Below, piece after piece: positions 23,401-35,400 of a stretch of 64,000 nt of DNA. Every line of letters begins with the position of its first letter. The stretch's first letter is position 1. The notes below the pieces were generated by a model. The model saw only the letters and a list, made by a program, of their open reading frames with translations, did no database searches and had not been told where the DNA came from. This DNA comes from Ilex aquifolium (taxonomy: Eukaryota > Streptophyta > Magnoliopsida > Aquifoliales > Aquifoliaceae). The DNA lies in the NCBI GenBank assembly GCA_951799425.1, contig OX637395.1, positions 11,510,451 to 11,574,450 on the forward strand, in the 5' to 3' direction. The position numbers and the translations under genes were made by a program.

Positions 23401-26400
23401 CCACTTTGTACTATGAAATTTATGATATGACACATGCATCTCATATGGAAAAAAATACATTTACATAGTAAAGTTAAATTACATTTTAAATGACTTATAG
23501 CCCCACTATTATTTGTAGCACTATCTAAAGTAATAGTAAAAATTTTGTTTTGAATATGATAAATTTGTAACTGATTATAAATAACTCCAAAAATAACTTT
23601 GAGCTATGATTATCTTCAATCCTCGTAAAAGTAATAATTTTTTTCGGCATAACCCAATTATCATCAATAAAATGAGCAATTATTGGGTGGAAGGTTCAAT
23701 GTTCAACTTTTTTTCATCAATTATCATCAATAAAATGGCCAAACCTTCAAATTTCAATAATCAATTTTATTTCAAACAATTGAGTGGAAGAGCAAATGGG
23801 CTAGACGAGCTGGCTCGGACTGGGTTTTAACAGGTTTTTGCGGGCAGCCTCATGGGTCGGGTTTTGGGCTGGGTAATGAGTTTTAGGGCAAACCTAAGTC
23901 CTCTCTCGAAGGATATTGGGCTCGGACGGGCCAACTATCTAGCCTATCGAGCATCAGACCAAGTAACGAGACCGTGGGTCAACCCGACTCATAAACACCC
24001 TTATCCATATCAAATGAAAAGAGACTCATTTTTTTACTCAAATCAAGGGAGACTCAAATCCATACCCAAATCTTTAATGATGAGATTTCACTCTCCTTTA
24101 AAGATCCAATGGCCATATCTTACCATCTTTTAAATTTGTGTTTGTCCTTATTTAAATTTGAGTTTCTCCATTGGAGAGGTCTATATCAAACTAGGAAGCA
24201 CGAACACGGACACAAGGATACGACAAAATTTCAAAATATAGGATACGAGTACGGCGAGGATACGGCTAATTAAAATAATATAATATATTTTTATATATAT
24301 AATAACATTAATAATAAAATTGAGTAATTAATTAATATTATATAATTGGACAAATGAACTAATATTAAATTTGATTAGTGGGCTAATATGTTATGCACAG
24401 TGGGTTAAACCAAATTGGGTAGTGGGTGACAGCTAATAAGGTATGATTGTAATTTAACATAAAATATAAGAAGTCCAAGGGTTATTTATAAATTATTTTA
24501 GCAATTAGGGCAACGCAAAAAAGAAAAAAAAATAATGGGGGTTGAAATATAAATTAAGACGAGCAAAACAAAATAAAAAGAGAAAGGCAGCCCTTGCTTT
24601 TCAGCAACTAGGGCTAAGCTAGACGGCCCAGACGAAATCGCAAAGCAAGCGGCGTGCGTGCGTGCGAGAGAGAGAGAGAGAGGGGTCGAAGAGAGGCCTG
24701 AAGATGAAGACGACATACCTGCTTGAAGAGGAGAAGATCTGTGGCTGCCGCTGATCAGGTACATCGTCTTCTTCCCCCCCCCCCCCTTTTTTTTTGTGTG
24801 GTCGTATCCCTCCATATCACCCCGTATCCAAGTCATATCCGTCCATTCTTCACTGTTCAGGACACTTGTGGAAGTGTCGGACACGTGTCCGGCCGTATCC
24901 CATGCGTATCGTTGTCGGACACGTGTCCGACACCGCTACGTCGACCCCCTGTGAAGTATTCGTGCTTCCTAGATATCAAATCAAGTTTTTTACCCTTTTT
25001 TTTACTCAAATTTAGGTAAGGGTTTGGATTTCCATTGGAGATGGTCTATATAAGTAGGCTCATTGCCAGTTATTTTTTGGTTGGATGCCTCAGCATCAAA
25101 GTCAGGTCATAGGTGATTAGTGGGCCTAGTCTCTCACTTATTTGGATTTCCCAACCTGTTTTTCTATTTATTTCGGTTTGGTATGATAACCCACTTGAGA
25201 GTCCAGATCACATGTGAGAAAGAGTGCTAAGGGAGCTCGTATAACTGATTGAAATATTAAAGCCTAACACATTGAAATATTAAAGTCACCCCATGTAAGT
25301 TCATATGGTTAAGGGACCTCTTCACTCATTGTCAATTGGTTATGAGTTAGATGTCTATGAGGAGACATAGTATCCCACATCGAAATATTAAGGTCACCCA
25401 ATGTTGGTTCATATGATTTAGGGTTCTGTCCATTCAGTGCCAATTAGTAATGGGTTAGATGCCCAAGCATTGTATCTTCTAGTTATTTTAGGCAAGCCAC
25501 ATATTTTGTTTAGGTTCTCCATATGTTTTTGTCGTAACTACACCATCTTATGTCTCCGATGATGTCGTCTGATTCTTCCGGTTATCTCTCCACCTGCAAG
25601 TGGGAGTCGCACATACGGGAGCATGTTAGACTTTGTTACACATTGGTATAATAGTGCCCCCAAACTATTATATGAGTCATGTAAGTCTTTCCACTCCTAG
25701 CCAACTGGTTTTGAGTTGTATGCTCTAAAATTAATCACAAAGCTGACGACACTTGGAAAGATAGTTACTTAAGATTTTAAAATATCTCAGCTCAACTAAA
25801 TATAAGAGGTGTTGACAGACACCAAATGGTAAGAGGCATCACCTTTCCTCAAATCAGCTGATGCAGTTGCATGGCTTGAAGCTTTCCTGATCCTGTCAAT
25901 GACTCCATCTAAATTATCAAGCCCCACTATGATACCCTTCATTCAAAAAGAAACAAAAATAAGCAGTTGTAACTGTGGGCATTTATAAGGTATTTATGTG
26001 GATGAAACATTCAACAAAAATCATTCTAAGTTAGATTCAGAGGAACAAAACTGCAAAGCACCGACCAATCCGTGTGAATGGATTAACACCAAAAACAATG
26101 AATAGAGTAATTGAATAAGAAACAACAAAAACAATATCATTCCTGCAATTCCAGCAATGACCACATACCTATCAGAAACAGTTTCATCCAACGCTTGGAA
26201 CACAAATAAAAGGGTTTTAATCCCAAGGGATATTCAGTGTATCACTCCAAGCAGACAATTTAGATGATTAACTTTCAGGTAATTTTAACCTACCTCAATA
26301 ATATGGCTTCTGTCTTTTGCTTGTGAAAGCTTAAACCTTGCACGTCTTTCAATTACAGAGCACCTAAAATCCAAGAATGCCTGTAAGAGAATAAAAAAGA

Positions 26401-29400
26401 CAAAGGAAAAATTAGTTTTTGGGGATAATCTAAACCTGAATTTATACTGCTAGTAACGTACAGAAATCCTTGGGGTAATACCAAGCAGTAAGTGTACAGT
26501 TTCGAACACTGCAAAAAACCTTATAAAAAAAAAAAGGAAAAAAAAAGAAGCAATCACTAGGTTAAAATTCTCTCTTGCTCTGCATCAAAGTGAATCACAA
26601 AGAAAGCATGCAAGAAAATGTAGGTTGAGTAGAAAAAAAAAAGCGGATACAAAATTTTGTATCCCCGGAAACAGGATGCATATTACTCTTGCTTCTACTG
26701 CAGCACAGACCATAATCACTCACTTTCATGTCTTCCTCCTCCTAAATGATTTCTATTGTATAAAATCCCCAAACCATTAAAAGCAATATCAGGTGGGTAG
26801 GCCTATAAACATTAGTTTAACCTTCTCCAGCTAGATCTGAATTTGAAGAGACGCATTGAATCAAGTTCTTATCTAACTCTGTATTTAATGTTTAATACAA
26901 TATTACAATCATATTTCCAACATAGTAAAAGAATCAGATCCTAATTTTAATGCTCCATGATTTACAGCTGCAAGTAAATGACTAGCTACTGCAGGATGTT
27001 AAAGAAAAATGTGTATTCATAACTTGTTATCTTCCCTTGATAAATCAAAACAAATATTTGTAAACATCCCCTAAGCATGTCCTGAGGAAGAATAGTTAGA
27101 TGTTGGAAAATCAATAATACAGATTCATACATACTCTACACAATAAAGAAGATTTTGTACATGTGTGGTGGGAGTGGGGTGGGTGGTGTGGGCAAGGATT
27201 GAAATGTGTGTCAAAACGTCCGAAATGTTTCAGATTTTCAACACACAGATACGAAACATGAGTTGAATCCCAAAATTCCAAAGTTTCGGTCGAAACGTAA
27301 CTGTGTCGGACCGTTTTGGTCGAAACAGTGGATTGATTCGACTACAGTCCAGGCCAAAGTCCTCCAAGCCAAAAAAAAAAATGGGAAAGACTCAGAAATA
27401 TGAGATTCCCAAGTCAGAATCTCAGAATTCACAAGTGCAATGGTCCTCCAAGCCAAAAAAAAAAGGGGGAAACATAGATTTTTCTCAAAAATCTTAGATT
27501 TTCTCAGAAATCACATGTACACAAATCCAGGTCTTCCGAGCAATAAAAAAAATCAGAGAGAAAGGCACAATCGACTCACCCAGACGAACTCGAAGAGACA
27601 GAGAAAGACACATATACAAACTATACAATAGAAACTAAAGGAGAAGAATTCAGATCTTACCTCCTTGAGTCCAGATTTGAGCAGATCTAACCTCCCTCTA
27701 CGCAGATCTAGGACTTGGGACTTAGGTCTTCATCTCTGTGAGCTGTGAGCCACGATCACCAAGTATGTTCTTCTTCTTTTCTCTCTCTCCGACATTGACC
27801 ATCGCCCATCGCCTTTCTCTCTCTTCTCTCCGTCTCTGTCTGTGTTTGTCGTTGAGACAGAATCGCGACCGACTCTTTGAGGAGTCTTCTCACTTTTATT
27901 TTATTTTTTGTTAGAAGTATGATAAATTTCATTTAATACTCCACTACATTATAACTTTTAACTTTTTAGTATACATGAGTACCACTAATTTCATTTAATA
28001 CCTTTCGTTAATTTTTTTCCTTTTTGCAATTATTTTTTTGTGTTATTATTATTTGCTAAATTGGTATATTAAATAACGGCAAGCATAGTTGTTAGTATCG
28101 TATCATACGCGATACGTATCGTACGATATGTTACAATACAGAGGAAAAACGATACGAATCGTAGTTTTATATCGTTTTTGCGTTGTATCGTCCGATACAT
28201 GATACGTTTTTACGATACGATACACATGATACGCGAAAAGGCTGTTTAATTTTTTTTTTTTTTATGGAACGACATTGTTTTTGTGTTAGAGACTGATTTT
28301 TTTATCCCTATAGCCACTGAAACGATGTCGTTTCAGTGGCTAGAATTTAAAAATAAATAAAATCCCTCTTTTCCTCTCCATTCTTCGTTGTTCGCTATGT
28401 TTGACTCGGGTGTTCTTCAGACTTCACGACAACGAAGCACAGCAGCCTTCGACGACGAAACACAGCAGCCTAAGGCCCCAAGTCTCTCTCTTTTCTCTAT
28501 TCTTCACAACGATGAACCCTAACCCCTCTCTGTCTTCTCTCTGTTCTTGACGACGACGAAGGCCAGTGTCTCGAAGCCCAGTCTCCGTCTTCTCTCTGTT
28601 CTTCATCGACGAAGGCAACAAATCTAAGAAGCCATCGAAGCAGCCAAGCTAGTCGTTGCCTCTGGATTTGGATATGCAGCTGCAGCTGCAGCTGCCTTCT
28701 TCTTCCTTCTTCAACTACTCCAGCGAAACCTGTGTGTAAAAAATGTTGTTAATTTATTTACAAAGCCAAATATTTTTTTTTGTATCAAAATTTCTGAATC
28801 GTGTTAATTTTTTGAAACAGTGGCATCACCAGTTTTTCATTCTCTTGGGTGTTTGAATTAGTGAACTATGTTGATGACTTGAATAGTTGGTGGAGTATTA
28901 ATGAAATGCTATATTTTTATAAGTCTAATTTTTTTTCAAAGGTATATATATTTTATTATTATTTATTTAAAATTGCACCGCATCTTATAATATAAGATAC
29001 GATACACTATTTTTAAAAAACGATACGCCTTCCAATACACAATTTGATAACTATGACTGCAAGTCATTTATTAATTATACTTTATTTGTTACATATCTAG
29101 AATTAAGTATTTATGTGTGTAAAAATTGTGTACATAATGATTTTAATATTAATGAAATAATATTATTTATTAATTTGAAGACACAATTTAAATTAATAAA
29201 TTAGTATTATAATAACATGCTACACGAAGTGTTAGTATTATTAATTAGTAAATTAGTATTATAATAAAATAGTATTATTAATTGGATAATATTTTAATTC
29301 AAAAGTGTTATACATGTCATATTTAATTTGTAGAATGAATATAATGTGTTTGATAATGTACTGGTATCTATTGTAGATATGACATCAAAGGGGAAGAATG

Positions 29401-32400
29401 TGGTTACTGAATCATCCCAGAAAAATAAAAAGAACATGATATTTGATGGAATTACGGTGAACGAATTAGGAGTAACCGACATGTGATGTGTAATTTTTGC
29501 CATAAAATAATAAAGGATGGTGGTATGTCACGTTTAAAGCAACACTCACATTTGTAATTTTTGCCACAAAATAATGAAGGATGGCGGTGTGTCACGTTTA
29601 AACCAACACTTGACAGGCGGTTATAATAATGTAGAACAATGTGATAAGTGTCCTATAGAAATTGCGAGAGCTATGAGGGATTACTTGAATCACAACAAGA
29701 CTGAAAGTGCATAAGTGACTAATAAACGGAGAAAAATGAGACAGAATTTAATTGTTGGATCAAGGCGGAGGAATAGTATCGAAATTTATTCTCCCAATAA
29801 GAATTCAGACGATGATATGGATATAGAATATTGAGCTGATATTGAGTATGCAAAACAATCTATTTGTAATATACATATGGCCGAGCAGGGCTTTAGATGA
29901 GAAAGTTCTAGACCATCTATCTAAAAATGTGGTACATCTAGGGGTTTGATGCGCTCACATAGTGTGAAGGAATTTTAAGATAAATTCTCAAAAAAATCAC
30001 AAAAGTTGATGGGCAAAGAAAAAGATCTCGCCATAGAAGAGATAGATCTTTCAATGTATCAGAATAGGGAAGTAAAGCAAGTCAAGCTAACTCATATGTG
30101 AAATCCCAAAAAGTGGACAAAGTCGGTAAAACATGCTACTGCAAAGTATTTCATTTATGAGAATATTCTATCAAGCAAAGCTCAAGGTCATTTTTACAAA
30201 CTGATGATTGATGAAATTGCTTTAACTAGAATAGGTGTGCAAAGGCCAACCCTATATGAGATTGATGAGTCATTACTAGATAATGAGATAGATGAGCTTA
30301 AAGAGTACATTGACCATTTTAAAAAGAAGTGAAAGATTTACGGAGTGACAATCATGTGTGATGGAAGGACATCCACCACAAAATTATCTATCATTAACTT
30401 TTTGATATATTGTCATGAAAAAATTGTCTTCCACAAGTCAATTGATATTTCTGGTCATGACAAGGATGCTAACTATATTTTGGGGTTGATGGATGCTATT
30501 GTTGAGGAGATTGGAGAGAAATATGTTGTTCAAACTATTACAGACAATGGTAGTGTGTACAAAAAAACTGGTGAAATATTGATGGAAAGAAAACCACACT
30601 TATATTGGACTCCTTGTGCTACCCACACTCTAGATTTGATTTTGCATGATTTTTTCAAGATTGAAATAGTTCAAAATGTGCTGGAGCAAGCTAAAAAAGT
30701 GACCAATTTTATCTATAATCATAATAGTCTTGGATATAATGAGAACATTTTGTTTGGGAGAATAGATTCAGCCAGAGCAAACAAGATTTGCCACTAATTA
30801 TATTGCCCAACAAAGTATTTTGGAACAGAGAAATGGCTTGGAAATAATGTTTACTTCAAAGGATTGGTTTAAGACCGTGACAGCAAAGGATCCAGTTGGA
30901 AAGAGAATGCAAGGGACAATTCTAAATCCTAAGTTTTGAGAGAATGCCAAAAATGTATTAAATATGCATACACCTATACAAGAGTTCTAAGAATGATGGA
31001 TGAGGAAAGAAAAACAACAATGACATATGTATATGAAGCAATGAAACGAGCAAGACAAGTTGTCAAAGACGCAGCTCCTAAATCGTGTAAGAAATATCTT
31101 GACATCATTGATGCTCGATGGAAAAAACAAATCATTCAATATATTCATATGACAAGTAAACTTATTGTTTAACAATTTATATTTTTATTATTTATAAATG
31201 TTATCATTTTGAATGTCATCATTTATAAGTGTTATCACTATTTATATTGTGTAACTTATTACTTGAACCCCACATACTATTAAGAAAAAGGTGTTAGTGT
31301 GTTAGAAAGTTTATTGAGTTCGCTTCAGATCGTTATGTCTAGATTAGAGACAAATCCAAACAAGGTTGCTGAAGCACTTGGAAAGATAATACTTTAGTAT
31401 TTCGATCTCAGTTTACGAATGTGCTAAATTTATATATAAAATCAACATATCTATGATATTTAGGTAAAAATATTTCGGGAGGCATGTATTGTTTTGCTCA
31501 CCAAGCTACAATTAGAAGAAGAACAAAAAGTGATCTAGGTAATTAAATAGATTATTTACACACTTATATTTTGTTCTTCTGGTTTTCTGTTTATATTTTT
31601 CTTTAAGGTTTTAATATATTTCTTATTATTATTCAGCTGAATAGTGGTTTATGTATGACACTGATGCTCCAAATTTAAGACAGATTGCTATGAGAATATT
31701 GTCGCAAACAGTCTCATCTAGTGGTTGTAAGAGAAACTGGAGTACATTTGCTCTCATTCATATTAAAGTGTGGAATCGACTCAATTATCAAAAGTTAGAA
31801 AGGCTGGTGTTTGCACAGTATAACATGAAGTTGAAGTTAAAACATCTTATGAAGGACAAAAAAAGGGTATGAATTCAGACCTATAGACTTAACCACTATT
31901 TTTTAGAAAGATTAAGGTATTTCAGAGTGATTAGATAATCCTGGTGATGCACTTTTAGATGAACTTGATGATGATGGGCAACCAACAAGACCAAACACTT
32001 TCCTAGCAACATTGGCAAATCGTTTTTGTGATGATGATGGAGGAGTATGCCAAAGTCAAGGTGTTGTGCCACCACAAAAATCAAGATCCAAAGTAAGTAG
32101 AGAAGGATCAAGTAAAGCAATGGATGATGAAGATTTTGACTGACTAATGAGAGGTCCACCAAAACGTAAACAACCTATCACTCACTAGTAGTACTGAGGA
32201 GATCATAATGGTGATGGTAGCAATGATGATGGTGGTGAAGATGATGATGAAGATAATGGTGGTGGTAGTGGAGATGGTGACAAGGGAGGTGGTGATAGTC
32301 TTGGACATGGTGGCGATGGAGGTAGTGGTGATGGAGGTACGAAGAGTCAAGGTCCACATGGAATTATATTCACTGCAGAGGAATAATTTACACATGCTAC

Positions 32401-35400
32401 ACAAGATGAAGATCATGGCTCTCGACGAATGCTTCAATATGAACGACTCTCAAAATCAAGTCGAGATCGTCAATGTAAGCGTACTCCAAATCCAATCACT
32501 CCACATGGTATGGGTGCTATTAGGCGCTATTAGGCATGAAGCTGATATGATTAATGATAGTTTTCTACTATGAGTATAAGTGGAAGTGGAAGTGAACACC
32601 ATAATTATGGTTCGTCATCTTCGTATGGTTATGGTTCTGGATATGCATTCCCTCATATGATTATGGATCGGGGTATGACACACAAGAATACGAATATTGA
32701 TCCGCAACATATGGTTATTGATCCAGCCATGACTCCCAGACATCCTCCTCATATAGACAAGATGAAGGTTGGCTAGGGACTGGTGCATTCGTTTTCCAAC
32801 AGATTGAATGTAGTGTTGCAGACTATCAGAGGCTTGGGAGAGAGTATAATTCATATTATCGTAATAATATGAGTTGGAGTAACTATTGTCATCATATGTA
32901 TTCCACATATGGAGTTCCTGTAAGTAACTACCCATAGCCTACACAGATGTATGAGTCTGTTCGACACTCCACCGAGGAATGGATATAGCCATGTAAAAAT
33001 GTATTCATTAGCATTTCATGTGTATTATGATACCTTAACATTATGAAAAAATGTGTTTACTTGATAAAAATTAAGTGTTTGAAACAAATTTAAGTGATTT
33101 TTGCCTCATGTCAAGCCTTTTTTTCCCTTCAATTTAAATTTATTCTTGTATACTATAAATGAATGTTAACCCAATAAATATGTTGAATTAATCAATTATT
33201 AAACTTATCTTTATAAATAAATGGATTGCATTTGTGTTTTCACGTTTTTACGTGTTTCCATATTTTTTCAGCGTTTCCGAAACGTTTGTTTTTTAGCTGA
33301 CCAAAACGGTACCTCGAAACAATATTTCAGTCCTTGGGTGTGGGGATTAGGAGACCACCATGAAGGCATCTCTCCAAACCCCCCCCCCCCCAAAACAAAG
33401 GCCTTATTTATCGCTGAAGGATGTGAGTCAACCTCCACCTAAATCACTGTTGTCTCTTGAAGGTGGCAAATGTTAAATCAGTGTCGCACGCTCACAGGTC
33501 ACACCAACAGGCTCCAAGGAGGTTATGTTTGTTTCCAGAACAAAATTGCTAGGTGAGCATCTGCCTAGAACTTTTAGAGTGTGACATTTGCTAAGACTTG
33601 GAGAAATTCTCCATGATTATGTTAAAAGAAACCTTCCCTCGTTAAATTCCACGACTGTTGCTCCTCAATCCTTACCACAAATCTTGCCACCTCTATTCTT
33701 CAAACATATCCTAGAAACCTTAAGATTGGGTAATTAAGCATGGAGGCCTATAGGTAGCAATTTATCTTTCTACCAATTTATTCCCAAATCCATGGTTGCA
33801 AGACACATGGCTGTGAGATTTCGTATGGCTTTGAGAAATTCTTCACAATCCTTATGTAGAAAAAAGTTGTTTGGTGCAAAAGCTTTTTATTCTTTCAAAA
33901 TCTGCACCTTATCTTAAGAGGAATGCAGTAACCACAAACTCACTTTGATGTAAAGGTGCATATTAAGAAAGTGTTTTCAACTACTTAACCCGGTCATCCA
34001 GACGAATCAGCCCCGTTAAGGCACACTTGTTTCAAGAACTTTTATCTTACTTGGACTACTCCCATGTTACAAGTTAGCTATACATAAAACAATGGTGAAA
34101 GAAAATGGGGATGCAGAACGCACTTCTTGCGATATTTACAGAAATTCACATCCAAAAAAACCACTAGATGCAAAAGCACTTCAAAGTTGTTATCAACGAT
34201 ACGTAATCAGCCAGGTTCAGCTCTATTCTTCAAATGAATCCTAAAAACCTTAAGACCAGGTAAGTCAGCATGGCGCCTGCAAGTAGCAAGATATCTCTCT
34301 ACCAATTACTCCCAAATTCAAGGTTGCAAGATACAGTGTTATTTAAGACGTAAAGCGAACCGGTCTCCTGAGGGCCTAGGCGAGAAGCAAAGCGAAGCAA
34401 ACACTTCATCGAACCAAAGCGAACAATATAAAAAATAAAGAAATATTTTAGTTTAACACTTTGATTACTCCTAAATATTTAAGTTTTAACTTTACAAATA
34501 CAAAATAATAAACATCTACTTATTTTAAATAGACAAGATATTAAATATTGAACATTATTGCATTCTAAAAATAATCAATTGACATAATCACGTAATTTAA
34601 ATGGATAGCTATCAAATGTGGGTTCAACGCCTACCGTGATTGATTAATATCACCACTAAACAGAGCACTCACAAATTGATTAATCAAATAGAGTATATAG
34701 CAAATTGATTAACATGAGCATTCACCACAAAACAAAGCATTTAACATCATCTAATCATAATAAGACAGATTACTATATGATATTGTCTGATGAATCAATC
34801 AATTTATTTTATACATATACATAAATAACATCATCTCTGCTAGGGTTTAATTGATGTTAAGGAAGAAGAAAAAGAAGAAAGGAGGTAGGAGGGAGGAGGA
34901 GAAAATAAAAAAAAAAAATTACAGTCAAGCGTTCGTTTTTCTCGTCCGGTTTGCTTCGTCGCCTGGGCTCACTTTTTCTCGATTTACTTAACCTCACTTC
35001 ACCTTGGTTGTTCAAGGCGACCAAGGCTCGTTTCGTTTCGCTTCTCGCCTAAGCTCATTTTTCACAACACTAGTATTGCCAAGGAGATTTCGCATGACTT
35101 TGAGAAATTCTTCACAATGCTTATGTAGAAGGAAGTTGTTTGGTGCAAAAGTGCTTTATACTAAGGGGCACAATCGACTGTAACTCGAGAAGAAAGCAGT
35201 TACCATAAACTCACTTTGACCTAAAAGTGCATACTGGCAAAGCGCTTAAAGCTACTTAAACTGGTGACCCATGCAATCAACCTCGTTAATAGAAAGGTGC
35301 ACTTGTTTCGAGCACTTTAACTTACTCGGACTACTCCCCTCGACAAGTTATATGTAAAACAATACCGAAAGAAACTGGGGATGCAGCACCCACTTCCTGC

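Larger units (their letters stand above)
27193..33336 (+). mobile_element. hAT transposon with DUF659/BED-type transposase remnant
   Basis: Structurally complete. A perfect 8-bp duplication GGTGTGGG lies at 27185-27192 and 33337-33344. Terminal inverted repeats are CAAGGATTGAAAT and CAAGGACTGAAAT (12 of 13). Both subterminal regions carry GAAACG/CGTTTC motifs. The interior encodes a plant hAT transposase on the plus strand, listed separately, broken by stops and frameshifts. A second hAT (28084-29055) is nested inside; without it the element is about 5.2 kb. It lies antisense to GYRA. Two MITEs (55464, 63066) and an end fragment (21883) share its termini. Confidence 0.93.

Noticed and set aside
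24498..25019. Overlapping 128- and 98-codon ORFs
   Set aside because: They lie wholly inside or across the end of a non-autonomous hAT element, with GA and C tracts; no family similarity.
32144..32573. Met/Val/Asp-rich ORFs as a separate gene
   Set aside because: Low-complexity GGTGATGGT sequence from the acidic/Gly tail of the hAT transposase.
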